Assembly: GCA_029945375.1 (NCBI GenBank)
Contig: CM057069.1
Span: 992,001-1,056,000 of the forward strand
DNA from: Agaricus subrufescens
Lineage: Eukaryota; Basidiomycota; Agaricomycetes; Agaricales; Agaricaceae
Length of the DNA stretch: 64,000 bases
Direction: 5' to 3'
The notes under the pieces are model-generated. The model saw only the letters and a program-made list of their open reading frames with translations, was not told where the DNA came from and did not search any database. This document shows, in pieces, positions 1 to 13,049 of this stretch. Position numbers and translations under genes: made by a program. The first letter of the stretch is position 1; the number at the start of each line of letters is the position of its first letter.

Positions 1-955
1 TTTGACAGGCGGAGCAATCGGTCATACTGGCATTCAAGGAACTCGTCATAAAATTAAATGAGTCAACCTTCAGACCCGTCTTTCGTCGTCTGTATGATTG
101 GGCGTTTGTCGATGAAACCGGTACGTTTATATTAAGTCCCTTCCTAGGGTCGCATGCATGTTGAACTATCATCATTAGCCGACGCCGCGAGGAAGGTTAC
201 ATTCTTCCACACGTACTCAGATTTGCTTGACTTCTTCAAGGTCTGTGCTTACCTTTATATGGAAAAATGTGTTTGAGAAGCGATGAACCTTTTTGTTTTA
301 CAGGCTCTTATGGTACCATATACTTCAACGTTGCTACAAACCCTTGATACACATCTCAAGTCCTTTGTAAGCTCCGGTGATGAAGATATTTCCGCTCTTT
401 GGATCCCTCTCGTTACGACGCTAAAAAAGACTCTAACCTACGACGACGGAGGTATGTCGGTCATTATATGCATGCCAGAAATTTCAGTGACGTTATGCGC
501 AGGATTTTGGCGGGACGACAAACTCCGGCAGATATCCTCTCCTGTAATCCAACAAGTACCTTTGTGTACCCGACTTCCTGGGGAACATGATATGAGAGGG
601 CACCTTCAACAATGTTTAGAAGCCATAGTCGAGAACACGAGTGACGAAACTCTTCTCAAAGCTATCAATCTCGATCTCCTTATGCACACACGTTCCGAAA
701 ACGCCAAAGTCCGTCAGTTTGCCCTAACATGCTCGGAATCACTCTGGCGTTTACATGGAGGTAAACTCCTTGGTAAGTCCCCCTCAGTACTGCACCAATT
801 ACACGTAATTTACGCGTTACTGGCTAGGCTTCGTCCCTGAGACGGCTACATTCATTGCAGATTGTGGCGAGGACGAGAACGATACAGTTGTCAGAGAGTC
901 GTTTAAATTGAAAGATGCCGTAGAAAGTGTTGCAGGGAAGATAGATGGTTTGTAA
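1..955 (+). CDS. UTP10: UTP10/HEATR1 C-terminal part (U3 snoRNP, SSU processome), 5' end outside window
   Basis: 3' end of the gene for Utp10 (HEATR1/BP28), a large HEAT-repeat protein of the t-UTP/SSU processome that acts in the nucleolus in pre-18S rRNA processing and RNA polymerase I transcription. The window opens in the last bases of an intron (acceptor at 6-8). Exons: 9-120, 179-240, 304-451, 503-772, 828-955, with 51-63 nt introns. The translated piece holds the conserved BP28CT block: [13 protein letters not shown] (first exon), [19 protein letters not shown] across the second intron, then [10 protein letters not shown] and a repeat-like helical stretch ([19 protein letters not shown]). 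It ends KIDGL-stop. Family and C-terminal position are clear; the bulk of the protein lies left of the window. It converges on the kinase gene, with 276 bp between stops. Confidence 0.9.
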
Positions 956-1231
956 GGTAGATATATAGATAGATATATATATTGATTGCTCCTGTGTAAA
1001 TGGAAATGAAAAAAATGGCTCCTTCACACCACAAAGCAAGAAACAAAGCAACTCAGATACAAATGATGTCAGACCCACACAAAGACCCGGTATAAAAGAT
1101 GATATAATGAAGCAAAACATAAGAAAGAGTTATCCGGTGTGAGAAATATATGTCGGGTATAGTAACAAAAGTCGTGTGTTAATAAATCCATTACGTCTGT
1201 CCACGACCTAAAAGTGTAACAATTCTTCCCA

Positions 1232-4200
1232 TTATGAGTCATTACCTTGAATCATGTGTTCAATATTCACGCATTGGGATAATAATTGCACGATCACAGT
1301 GCGCCCACATGCATTGCCAACGAAAGGATCCTACACGTAGAGAAGACAGTTAGTTTGAGCCCCCTACTCACAGACTGATGAACAATACCTTAAGTAATTC
1401 AGTCGGACTCTTTCGCACAGCAGCACCATCTGAGCATGTGCGCAAGAATGAATGAAAAGCAGGTGACCACATTTCAGGTCGCGTTAGTGGTGGCCACCGA
1501 GTCTGTATTTGCTTCGTGTCTGAGAATGGTGGTTCAGTCTCGGCCATCTCCCACATTGTAGCACCCAGGGACCAGACATCCACTTTCAATGCATCATAAT
1601 TAGGGCTATGACTAGGTTAGAATCAACGTCATGATTAGCGAATGTGGTTACATACTATCGCATTTCTGGTGCTTGCCAGAAGATAACGCCTGCTGGGTCC
1701 GATCTTAAGGACGATTCCTCTGGTAGTTTAATAGCATTAGAGAAATCAGCTAGAGCATGCCGTTAGTGAATGACGGAAGATGAGTGAGCTCTCTACACAC
1801 TGAGTTTCACAACTCCATGACTGTTCAACAGAAGATTGTCGGAACGGACATCCCTGTGCGCAATGCGATTCTCTTGCAGGTATTTCAACGCCTGTAGCAC
1901 CTGGGGAAAAACATTAACAAAGGAAAACCAGAAACGAGGAAAAACACGTCATAAAACTCACATCTCTAGCGAACCTTGCAATCATGCGGTCTTGTAACAT
2001 AAGTCCATCAGCAACTAACCCAACAATATCCGCCAAACTCCTCTCCATCAGTTCCATACGAACCCACAACGTATCCTCCGTCAGATCAACGTATAACGCA
2101 TCCAACCCAAGGATATTTTCATGCCACAAACCCTTCATCAACGTCAACTCTCTTTCCAGATCGATCAACTTCTGAGCCTCCGGCGTCCGCTCTTCATCTG
2201 ATGAACGGGGTGCCGTTGTGATAATCTTGATAGCCACAAGTACCGGAGAGCCTTTCTTCAACTCTGCTGCGTCACGAGTGCGAATGCGTTCCGGCAGGCG
2301 TAACTTGTTGGCACCACTCGGCACTACCCTCGCGGCAAATATTGACCCGGATTCGCCTTCAGCAATCTCTTGTAAGTCAATATAATGATCTCGAGGCTCG
2401 ACAGCTTCATCGATGAATGAAGATAATGGTTCAACGACAACAGAAAGCCAACCGGGGTATCGCTGTACCGGTGTCAGTGGCGTTGGTGGTTGGCCGAGTG
2501 ATGCTTCTGATGTAACGACAACAGCCGGCGGTTCGGATAAGGAATGAGAGAGCTCGTCGCTAACGACGATTGTAGGCTGTGTCATGGCGGAGTGGCTGAC
2601 GATAGCAGCGGCAACAGCATTTCCCCTTAACGTATCCCATGTTCCTTCTTCGTCCTCATCTCCCTCCCCGTCGAACCCTCCATTATCATAACCATCCTCG
2701 TCACTCTCTTTCGAAAGATCTACAAATGAATCTTCAGCGTCAATGTCACCATCCGCAGAGACGACTTTCACAGCACCATTCGACTTCTGTGAATTACCGA
2801 ACGTGTCCCTTGGTGAGGGAATACGATCATAGAAAATGCCACCAGAACTTGGTTCAGTAGTCGGCGTTGGATGGTCCTGGGAGGGTGAGCTACTAGAGGT
2901 CGTAGAAGCCGAAGTCGCACTCTCATCGCTCCCGAAATGCGAATTCATAGGTGATGGTGGCGCACCCGACTGTCTCCTCGATCCAGCACTAGAACCAGAA
3001 TCCCTATTTGCAGAGAATCCCATCGGAGACAGTGGTGGGTTCTCCACCGGCGAAGACTTCTCCAAAAGCTCCTGTATAAGAGGCACCGGTTTACGCTTGG
3101 AGGGCTGCCTGGTTGGTGGTAGAGCTCTGGCCCGTCCATCGGGGGAGGGAGGAAGTTGGGTCACATACGCACCTGCCCTCCTGACGACTGACGCACTCCC
3201 AATAACGGTCGAAGCGTAGTGAGATCCTGTCACAGTATTCATACTGATTGTCGAGCTAGAACTCCGACTTGAGTCGCGGTGTGCCCTCCTCAGTTCATCA
3301 CCTTCACCATCATCACCATCACTATCTTGCTTCGAGTATTTTTGTAGCGGTGGCATCAGTAGAGTACCATCAGGAGCAGCACGTAAGGTGTCTCTTTGCT
3401 TTGACATGCCGTCAGGTATAATCGGTGAGAGGCGCGAGGTTCGTGCAGCAGAAAGATGCACATCTTTGAAGTCATTCTGATCCACGAAGTCCTCCAGTTG
3501 GGTCTTGAGTTGAAAGGCCGGTGTGGCAGGTGAAGAACTTTCACTGGAAATTGTTTGACGTGCCGCGAATGATGCTTCCGCCCAACCTGACGGAGGTGCC
3601 TCAGTTGAGTCGACAGCATGATGATCGGAGATGGACGGAGATGGTATTCCAATACCAGACGTTTTGTTTAGAGTCTTCTGCGCCACTGAAGTACCGGTAT
3701 TTGAATCGCCTTTCTCATCGGCACTCAGCAAGGTTGATGCAGACAGTAAGAGTTTGGCCCAATCGTCACTGTCATTGCTAGCATGTAGTGATAGCCGAGG
3801 AGGCACTGAGAGACCCGTTATCTGTTTTGTCTGAATTTGAGGAGTGGAGTGTGAAGATGACGAACTCCTCGATTGTTTTCCCTGACTTTCCTGCGTAGTT
3901 GTAGATTCCTGGCTAGATTGTGAGCGATGTGATGACGGAGGCACCGGTAGAGAGGGGGTTAAAGGCGCTGAAGGTTCAGTAGATGCTGTCGTTGACGAAG
4001 ACTTGACATCGACGCAGTGAGTGACGTTACTGAATCTGTATGCAGGCGGTGGGGTGTTAGGGTTTGTTATGTGGAATCTCCGAGGTGGGGTGCTAGGTGC
4101 AACGCCCGGAACCGCCTGTGTTTGATGAGGGGGTGCGGGAGGAGCTTGATAGCATGGTTGTGGGTCAGAGGATATAGTCTCCTGACTAGGTGTAGTGTGT

Positions 4201-5213
4201 GATATTGAATTCGTACCAAGTTTTGAAGCTACGACACTCTTGCTGTTAGCGGTACTTGTGGTTCTTATCGAACGTAAAGATGCAGATGACGACGATGTAG
4301 CCAGGCCAGGTTTGGGCGTGCTGGGCGGCGGCAATGGTGGCGATCGACCATGCAGGGAGGTATTAGAATATTTGCGCGTGAGGGAGGATGATCGTGGTAA
4401 AGGTTTTTGAAGCACGGGCGATGTGCTTGATTGACTAGCATGAGAAGTACTCTGTTCATAGGGTATAGAGGGAATCTGTGGCACTGGGGGTGGGTACGTG
4501 GAGGCTGGAGAATCTGGGCGAGTGTTATATAGCTGTTGAATCGCGCGAGAATTGGCCGCTCGTCGAGCATTGAGATTCGCGATTTCCTCTTCTGAAAATC
4601 CCCTCTCCGCCAGTGATTTTGACCATGAAGGTGGCAGCCCTGAAAGCCTAGGAACATGGGTTGGGTGATGCACAAGACATGACGAGGAAGTATCGAACGT
4701 ACGCATCATCGACATGGATATTATGCTGTCAACAGCAATAAGCCTCTACCCGGCAAACGCACGAAATGGACCCACCTGCGTATTACTAGGCCAAGTGATA
4801 CCGGGGTCACCCTCCATTTCATCTACAACAGGTTCTCGGGACTTTGACCTCTTGCTGAACTTGAGAAAACCCATGCTTTTTTTCTTCTTAGGTGCGGGTT
4901 CTACACGCGGAACCGACAGCTGGGAAGCGCCAGACGAGAGGAGTGACACGGCAGACTGACTTGGTACGGGGGATTGTCGATGGGAATACTGGGATAGGAA
5001 GTGGGGTGAGTGAGGAGAGGGAGGGACGGAGAGGCCATCAGGGGACAGCGAGCTCATGGACCTGTTGGGCAGATAGTACGGATCCTTTGGCGGTGGTGGC
5101 GGTGGCTTTTCCTTCCCTTCCTTTGAGTTCAGCTTGAACATCCTCAAGGTCGAAAACCGGGATGACTTCAAGTGGCCATTGTTGCTCGAGGATGCTTCGG
5201 CGTTGCTGGACAT
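1232..5213 (-). CDS. PAK/Ste20-type serine/threonine protein kinase with CRIB motif
   Basis: Exons (minus): 5213-4776, 4725-4703, 4647-1962, 1900-1801, 1749-1656, 1611-1389, 1330-1232; total 3663 nt, 1220 aa, in frame. PAK kinases are effectors of Cdc42/Rac that signal to polarity and MAPK cascades. A CRIB-like GTPase-binding motif (ITWPSNTQHNIHVDD) lies near residues 139-153 and is rebuilt across two short introns, followed by LSGLPPSW. Next come about 750 residues rich in Ser, Pro and Thr, then the kinase domain (about 908-1220): Gly loop GESGS, VAIK lysine near 961, HRDVRSDN near 1064, APEM, and DVWSLGATMWEMA. The Mg-binding motif is DFS instead of DFG, and the catalytic loop has Arg where PAKs have Lys. 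An ATG 18 nt upstream (5231) is an alternative start. Which PAK paralogue this is remains open. Confidence 0.88.
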
Positions 5214-6150
5214 GGTAGTGAGTGAGTGCAAGTCGTTGTCTACGTAGATAGAAGAGGCAGCATAGACGAATCAATAGGAAACTATGTGGTAGGTATTAGG
5301 GGCGATAGTGGGGGGACGACAAAGGAGGGCGTATGAGCTGTTGATGTGGGTGATCCGCGCCAGGGGGCCGTTGCTCCGTGCAGCCGTGCGTCTGACACAG
5401 GCTCTGGGGAATCAGAGAAGGATGTGGCCGCCGTCGTGCACGGGTGGCTCGTCGCTGTGGGCGATAATGACGATGGGGGCTCGAGGCCGTCGGAAACCTC
5501 GACCTCGCGTTTCCTTTTTGGGCATTTCCGGTTTTCGTCTCGTCTCGTCCAAGTTCTGAGCCAAAGTCGAAAACGAAAAACAAATGTCCCACTCCACCCC
5601 TCGTCCCATCCTCACTGCCAAGTTCATCTCCGCTGGCACGCCCCTCTCTTCCTCCCCGCCCCTGGGACGATCTGGCTATTCCAGGCCTGCCCAACCTGGG
5701 GCCTAGACCCTGGATCTTCTTGCCTTCACCAGCATGTATCGTTCTGGAGTATGAACAACGATTGCGCATTTTGGCAAACAGGATATCTCATGTCCTTCGT
5801 ATGAACGGTAATGAAATCGTGCAACGACTTGCAACTCGCATCACCGGCTCGCAATTCGCCGGCAGCTTTCTCTCCTTTAGCTTTGTAAGAATGTAATACT
5901 AGCACAGTCGTTTGGGTCCGTCGCCGGACACCGTGTTGTACTGCAATAACGACACTGGCCATTTGGAACGCGAATAAGGATACATGCGGTCTGGATCCTG
6001 AAACCGTTGATGCCCTTTCTCTCCGCATATTGCATTACTCGGACGTTTCGTAATTGCGTTTTGTGCAGCTGGGTCAAGTTGGCTTTCAGTGGTTATCCTC
6101 TTGGAAAACGGGCATGCTATCTGGATCGGCCACTCTCAACCCACCCGTTT
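5214..6150. other. Intergenic/5' region upstream of the kinase gene
   Basis: No supportable gene. Overlapping open frames occur on both strands near 5300-5800, but none shows a domain, a matching splice pattern or a consistent coding frame. This is the expected place for the kinase promoter and 5' leader. Confidence 0.4.
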
Positions 6151-7570
6151 TATCCCCAGCCGTTCCTATTTAAAAGCCGTCAAACGCTGAAAATTCTTTC
6201 ATGCTCAAAAATTCCACTGATATTGACCTGCCACTTCTTCTGACAGACTGAATAGTGTTGGAAGATGAGTCTAAGAATCTCTTGCAGCCATACTTCGTGC
6301 CTTGATACTCGACGCCTGGTTTAATATGGGACTCCTGGATTACATCCACTAGGCCGAACACAAACCGACTGAATATACTCGAGATCAATCTTCATGAAAT
6401 GCTAGCTCAACGGATCGTTAAGTCATGCTCAATTTCCGCTCCTATGATCTTTCTGCTATTGGATTCCTTGCGTCTTGCCTCCAGCTAGTCCGTCGACAGC
6501 ATACATTTTTATACGCGCCACATCTCTGGAAGAGATCCCCGAACAGTGTCCATACACGCTTTCTTCGACTTGCCGACCCCCCATTGGCCGCGGTCAGTCT
6601 CATGATCCATGATAAAAATACTCCCTCGGGTCACCACATCCATTTATCCATTTCCAAGCATTCGCCAGTGATATATTTGATGCCTCGGGTTCTTCATCAC
6701 GAACCTTTTTTTTCACGTTGCTCTGCTACAGAATTGCTCGGTGGAGGAAATTTTTTTCTTCGCTTTAGGTGTGCGCAGTTCATTTCTTTTCCAAGATCAT
6801 GATCTGATTGATATGCTGTGTACTAAATCCCAGCTGCCTATTTGTGTAAATATCTATTAATTTCACCGACTCGGGGCCAAGTCGTTAGGCAAGGATTTCA
6901 TTTATCGCTGTTGGGGTGGAGGCGCACCAGTTCAACGGTCTGTACGTAGCTGCACGCGCCTCGAATCGTGACAGAACGAACTTCCCTCTTTTATTACGGA
7001 GAAAAGAAAATCAGGCAAACACGATCAGAGAATCAGCAATTCAATGAATTGAAACTCGTCGCTTCTAGTCTTATGTTGGCGACAGATGAACGCCATCTTT
7101 CTTCTACCTCGTGAATATTTTTCTCATCCCCTGTTTTAACTCCGCCTTCTCTCAGGAACCGTCTTGATAGAACCAACTGGGCGCGGGCGACTGGTATCAA
7201 ATACGTTGAAAAATATCAGCGTATCCATCAAGCCGAGTAGTGCTGGGCACTACGATCTGTCACACTGGGTTAGTTCCTTCCCTCGGTCTCCTAGCCCACC
7301 TTGGCGCAAGCAAGGCCAGTACAACGGAACCAGTTTGTAGCACCAAAATCAGCATTTGGTGATCAGGCGGATGATCTCTTGTAGTAGCATCATGACGTAG
7401 TTGCGCTGGGTTCATGATTTGATTCATATCATTTCGCCTTCCCAGGTAACACTACTTAGTATGAGGCTTTTATACTGGTAACTTCCTACACCTTTCAACA
7501 AACGTCTCAGAAAATTAATTTCAAGGGCCCTCTATGAGTTGCTTTCTTAAATGAAGGCGATTCTGATCCA
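6150..7570 (+). repeat. Diverged direct duplication, copy A
   Basis: Copy A of a long, diverged direct repeat (copy B at 8840-10450). Collinear matching islands include a TATA-like TATTTAAAAGCCGTCAA at 6167, CTCAATTTCCGCTC at 6427, GAGATCCCCGAACAGTGTCCA near 6532, CCGACTCGGGGCCA at 6865, GCCTCGAATCGTGACAGA at 6958, and CTTAGTATGAGGCTTTTATA at 7455. Indels between the copies are not multiples of three, so the conserved islands do not look like a maintained coding frame. The nature of the unit (old gene relic, non-coding transcript or repeat) is unknown. Confidence 0.75.
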
Positions 7571-8839
7571 ACAGCAACCGCAGTTTCCAGTCAATCGGCT
7601 CCCTAAGTTCTCCCACTTTCTAAATTTAGTTTCAAGTAAGAGTTCGATATGCTCACCGTCAAGTTGGTGGTTGATATCTTCATGGGCACGTACCCTGAAG
7701 CAAATCAAAAACTCCAAATCAGAGGCGTGATAACCGAATTTTCATTCAACACGGCATCACTTTGGATCCTGTCAACTGTCAGGGGTACGGTAATCTCCTT
7801 GGGATCCTCGCTGCTTCCACTGATGTATACATCTACTATGTCGTCAAAGAGTTGATTGAGTTGTGGTGTGGACCTCAGGAGGAGCCCGGGGAGGTTGGTA
7901 CAGGAGTGTGTGTATCTTTATCAAATTCCTGAAGGAGGTGCGAGAAAGGCGGGAGAGAGCTTTCAGGTGATGTAGAGGCCTGCTACAAAGAGGGCGAGAC
8001 ATTCCTAGGTAAATTAACTGATAGTCGTAATATTCCGTGACCTCCCTTTGTAAAGCGTTCGGCAATCCTTCGAATGTTGCTAATCGGTACTGCTAGTCGC
8101 TTCATGTGCTCTCCCCTTGACATGCTCTAGCGTCATTCTCTCATGCCGCAGCGGCAGTTGAAATCAGAATCAAAGTCTATGTGGGAGCCGGAATAAAATA
8201 GACTCTCATTTGTGAACAACATCGGCTAACAAATTCAATGGATTTTCAACCTGTTCTACACGTGAGAGTGGTAGATCATTCTCATGCGCTCGTGAACAAA
8301 GTCTTTTTTGATAGTCACAAAGCCACATACCAGGCAAACCGACCTTGAGCGTCTCAATCCTAATTAATAAATCGTCAGGAAAAGGTATGCACCGAATAGA
8401 GCAGAGGTTGGGCAGAGCCAAGTGGGTCACACTCCCAAGTATCTCCCATTCAAGTCATGAACGTGCATCCCCTTGTAATCTGGTTCGCGGGATCAATTGG
8501 GGAAAATCAACGAAAAGTTGGTGGCATGACCTTCTACAAAGTGATTGACCGGTTCAGGCGCTGGTAGTAAACCTTACGGAATACTTATGGCATTATTAAA
8601 TATCCTTTGTTGTCTGCATTGATCTCATACTACTAGTTCGGTTCGGAGATCGACTCGGAGACAAACCATACTCTTTGACATTCTATAAACCATTGTAATT
8701 CTGACTTACAGTTCGTAGTTCGATCTTTTGGAACAATGGGAGATGTCTAGAAAGATGCCTGGCATGTCCAACACATAACGTAAAGAGATAGGGCTTGGGG
8801 GACCGTTTCATGAGCATGTCGTATTCCAAGATACACATC
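7571..8839 (-). pseudogene. Spacer between the duplication copies, with possible degenerate coding relics
   Basis: No intact gene. On the minus strand two open fragments (about 8065-7844 and 8445-8206) read like eroded protein sequence, for example GSVTHLALPNLCSI followed by PFPDDLLIRIETLKV in the second. Such Leu-rich text resembles the eroded F-box-associated families common in Agaricomycetes. Stops lie directly upstream of both and no splice pattern rescues them. The relic reading is a weak inference. Confidence 0.2.
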
Positions 8840-10450
8840 TCCAGTCATCCCTATTTAATAGCCGTCAAGAGCTGTGATTTTTTTCAAGTTCAAATGCTCC
8901 ACTCACACTCATCTGCCAATCCCCCGTGACCTACCAAATCGCGTCAGAAGATCAGTCAAACAAACCCTTATCTTAAGCCACATTGCGTGCCTCGGTTTGA
9001 TCAACACGGAATTCTTCTTCAATGCTATTCAACATTCTCTCCACTTGGGGTCGAACCGGGCCGCCCAGCCCTAGACAAAGTTCTCCGTATGCTGTTGATG
9101 TAATAATTCTTCATCAAGGAGTCAGACTCAATTTCCGCTCTTCATGGCCTTCTCTGATATTGGGTTCCATGCGTCTCTTCTCTAGCTAGTATCCCAACGG
9201 AATACATATTCATACGTGCCAAATCTTTGGTAGAGAGATCCCCGAACAGTGTCCACGCATGCTCTTTCCTCGACTTGGCCGATCCACCATTTGCAGTCTC
9301 ATGATCCACGATAAAAATACTCTCGCCCCTCGGGTCGCCGCATCCATTTATCCATTTCCAAGCATTCACTAATGATACATTTGATCCTTCGGGTTCTCCA
9401 TCACGAAACCTTTTTTTTTCTACACGCCCTGATTTTTTTTCTTTTTTTGCTATTAAAATTTGTTCGGCAAAGAAAAAAAAGAAAAAAAAAGTTTTCTCAT
9501 CGGTTCCTTTTCCGAGAGAGATCGTGAATCTAATTGATAAAATCCCGCGTACATAAAGTCCTCAGGTACCTGTTTATGATAAACATTCATTAAACTTCGC
9601 CGACTCGGGGCCATCTTGCTGGGTTTTAGAAACCTTCATTAATTGCTCTTATGGTACAAGGGTGTAACTTGCCATTTCCAATATATATACATTCTGTGTG
9701 CATAACTCGCACGCGCCTCGAATCGTGACAGACCGAGTGTCCTGAGCGTTTTTGATAGCGGAGAAAAGAAAGTGGAGCAGGTACGATCAGCTAAACCATG
9801 CATCAGAGCGAGGTCATTCAATTGAAGCCTGGCGGCTTCTAGTCTTATGTTGGCAACATATGAATGTCAACTTTATGCTTCGTGCATTTTTTTGTGCTAT
9901 TGTGGCCTCTGTCTTCCATTTGAAGAAGCCATGCTAGAATCAAGGGTTTTTTTTTCATCGTGTGCCGGTGATTATCGGGTGACAAATGCGCCGTAAGATG
10001 TCAATGTATGAGCAACAACGAGTACCCGGGCGTTTACGTCCTCTCATACGGTATCATTTCGGTTTACCTCAATCTTTTCAATACTTCGCGAGCAATCGAC
10101 AGAGACAGTTTGCAGCATCAAATCCAACAGTCAGCGGTCCAGTGGGCGTATCCCATGCAACAGTATGAGTCGCCGTATGACGTATCGTGTATCGAGGTAC
10201 TTTCACCGTTTCCCCGTTCTCTGTCCCTCTGGAGTAGGCAGCGAGGCATAGGTTGCGCTCCTATTTCTTGAGTTTCTTATATAACGCAGTTAGCCGAATT
10301 GCATCATATCATATCATCCTAGATAGTGCTTAGTATGAGGCTTTTATAATTGAAGCTTCCTGCGCCTTTTCAATATAAGTCTCCAAGATTAATTTCGAGG
10401 ATGCTCTATGAGTCGCTTTCGTTAATTAACGCGATACTGATCCAACGACT
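8840..10450 (+). repeat. Diverged direct duplication, copy B
   Basis: Second copy of the unit at 6150-7570, same orientation and same order of islands: TATTTAATAGCCGTCAA near 8850, CTCAATTTCCGCTC at 9128, GAGATCCCCGAACAGTGTCCA at 9235, CCGACTCGGGGCCAT at 9600, GCCTCGAATCGTGACAGA at 9715, and CTTAGTATGAGGCTTTTATA near 10330. It is a little longer than copy A, partly through poly-T/poly-A expansion around 9410-9490. Confidence 0.75.
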
Positions 10451-12361
10451 GACTTGGAATCGCCAGAACAAAGACGCTGATCGGTGAGGTTTTATTGATT
10501 CTTGATTCTCTCTTGAATTTTTGGTTGAGATGAGATCGCTGCCCCGGCGGGAGCTGCGTCGGAAATAATCTGAGAAATGTACACTTTTTGTTAGGTAGCC
10601 TAGTTTCCAAGAAGTATCTAAAAAGGTAAAGGACATTGTACCACTGTTTGTGCGCTTTTACGGCTTCCGCGGCGAAACGGAATGCGCTCTGGTCACGGAC
10701 GCATCGCATGTATCCTCATGTTACAGTATTATCAGATTTGAGCCTCTCTTGTTTATGATGAATCAAATAGCGTACTTATCGACACGCTAATATGTTTTGA
10801 ATTCAGCCACGAGACAGCAACATCCACAGTTGGAACCTTTTAGACTTGTACATATGCTTCCATGGGCAAGGCTTTGGACGACCCAGGTTGGTGGCTACGG
10901 TGATCGTGATGAAGTCGAAGTGTTAAGAGAAAAGAGACGTTACGATGCGTGATGCTGTTTCATACTGTCTAGCTCCGCCGATTGGGAGCAGTCCTCTGCA
11001 GGTAACTTAGAAACAGGACCTATTCGACCTGAGCAAGTGACGTGTTCAGTGTTCCAGGTCCAGTCTCCCCTTCCCCCTGAGTACAGGATCTGCTATCAAA
11101 GTGGTTCATTGCTGAGATTGAGGTATAAAACGAAATCGATCGTAGTAATAAGAGAGCCTCGTTGTAGGAAATAGACTCCAGACCTGCTTACCTTTGGGAA
11201 CTATATCGAACTATTTTTCAGGACCTTGGCTTTCATAAAATGATCGGCGTAAAAGTTGGTGGGGCTTTGATTGATTGTTCTTCTGATACCATGGGTGGCG
11301 TAGTGAGACAAGCAGGGCCTCCGACGCGGATTGTTCTGGACATTCCTGGGATTTACACACCCGCAGCAGGTGTGGCAGATCCTTGAAAGGTTGCCGTATA
11401 CGTTCAGGGTTTCGCCGCCGCTAAGTGTTTAGCCGTCGTCTCTTGTCTTGGGGTGTCAGTTGACCTTGAGTGGTTCAATGGATTTGGATGCTGGTACAGA
11501 TCAATCGACAGGACAAGAATATCGCCCGCCTTCTGAGTGATTGTTCGCGGGATAATGCCGTCAACGGCGACGTCAGTTCTCCCGACGAAGCAGGGTGCTT
11601 ATAGGTCTTCGCAGCGTTTTTCCTGCTTCGGGGAGCCACGCTTATGAAAGCGGTGGAGATCGAAAGTACCTTACACGCGGATGCCTTGGTGGTCGGAGTG
11701 CAAGAACGATTATGCTACCGAGGCCTAGGATCACAAGCGCATGGCGAGGCACCTGGCGTGGTGCACACCCTTGAAACGGCATAGCGTAGCAGCAGCCCTG
11801 GTGCTGCAGAGTAGCGCCCCCCGGACTGAGGCGTATGTCGAAGCGAATGATATGTCCAGAAGGAGAATAAATTGGGCGGCTGTGGCGGCGAGAATTGCAC
11901 CCGCGCGCGACCTTGATTAGTGGACTGAATCCTGGCAGTCGCTATTTTGACGTTGTCCGGCGATGGCGGCAAGGTTCCCCATTGAAAACGCCGCCTGCAC
12001 CATGTATTGACTTGACCAGAACGAGCTAGCACGCGGACCATTGTTATGGTGACAGGCCAAAGACGGTTAGCGCGAGCTGGAAGACGCCGATCATGAGGAG
12101 TGACAGGATCAGGCAGTGCCGAGGCGTGCCGACATGCCGGGCCGTGCCGGGGGGCATGTCACAGGTAACTCTGCGGTGGAGGCCAATTTCCGTCTCTTCC
12201 ATTGCTTGGCTCTGGCTTCTTCACCCACCGTCCCTCTTCTCCTTCCAAGTCCGCCCGTCATCGCTGCTGTGCAATGTGAACTAGTGCGGCCGATACCGCA
12301 CCCTGTCTGCGCCAAGACCTGAAATATTCCCGTCTCACAAAGCATGGCCTTGGTGTGTTTG
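10451..12361. other. Intergenic region without a recognisable gene
   Basis: About 1.9 kb with scattered short open frames on both strands, none with a known motif or a credible exon chain. I see no RNA gene or repeat in it. Confidence 0.4.
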
Positions 12362-12841
12362 TCACGCGAGTGCCACTAGTGTTACCTTCCGCATTACATG
12401 ACCGCATCTTTTGTTGCGCGGTACCTGTCCACTGGCAACGTTAGCTCTCATCAAATTTCTGTCACGGTTCACGAAACTGCGTACGACATCCTCCAGTTCT
12501 CTGGGAAAGTAAAATGAACAACAATTAGCTTCTCTCTGCCGGAAGACTCACCCAAGCGCGCATGTGGCACGGCGAACTCGTGAATCTGGGATCTTCCCCC
12601 CCAACTCATCGAAGTCGAATCTCCGACTCTTGATAGCACTTGTACATGCGTCCAAAACTCCCCTTTTGACTGCTCTGGGCTGACCGTGCAAGCCACAAAA
12701 ACGAACAACCTTCCAAGGGTATTCAAACTCAATACGTATCCCAACAGCCCGTGGCAAGACGGCGTAATGACGCCTCCATCGTTTTCCCCTTTCTTCCTCT
12801 CCTAGCATCTTCCGTCCCCCCGAACATCTATACATATACAT
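12362..12841 (-). CDS. Possible small spliced gene of unknown function
   Basis: Weakly supported minus-strand gene. An open stretch (12841-12552) ends at a textbook 51-nt intron (12551-12501): it starts GTGAGT, has a GCTAAT branch-like site and ends TTTCCCAG. Splicing joins ...RVRRATCALG to ELEDVVRSFVNRDRN and continues open to a TGA at 12362-12364. The joined frame looks more protein-like than either unspliced frame. The start is uncertain: the first ATG is at 12841 and may not be the true one. No family recognised. It could also be a chance open frame. Confidence 0.3.
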
Positions 12842-13049
12842 ATGGGCCCAACCTTACGTGGAATCTTGCGTTTAATATCCGCGTTAACGTGTTCTACACA
12901 AACTTGGCTGATGGAGGACGGTCGCTTACCTGGCAAATGCCTACGTCAGGAACCCTGACGGAAAATTGCGCGTCAGTATACCTTAACTCGAGTATAGTAA
13001 CAAGAAAGGTGAAAAAGAATGGGAATCAAAATGCGTTATTCCAGTCGAG

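Noticed and set aside
2836..3219. Plus-strand open frame opposite the kinase gene
   Set aside because: Mirror of Ser/Pro-rich coding sequence; no domain and no independent support.
5296..5804. Overlapping open frames on both strands upstream of the kinase
   Set aside because: No motif, no consistent splice signals; more likely promoter/leader sequence.
11715..12041. 108-codon minus-strand frame
   Set aside because: No motif, low-information composition, no neighbouring exon that would extend it.
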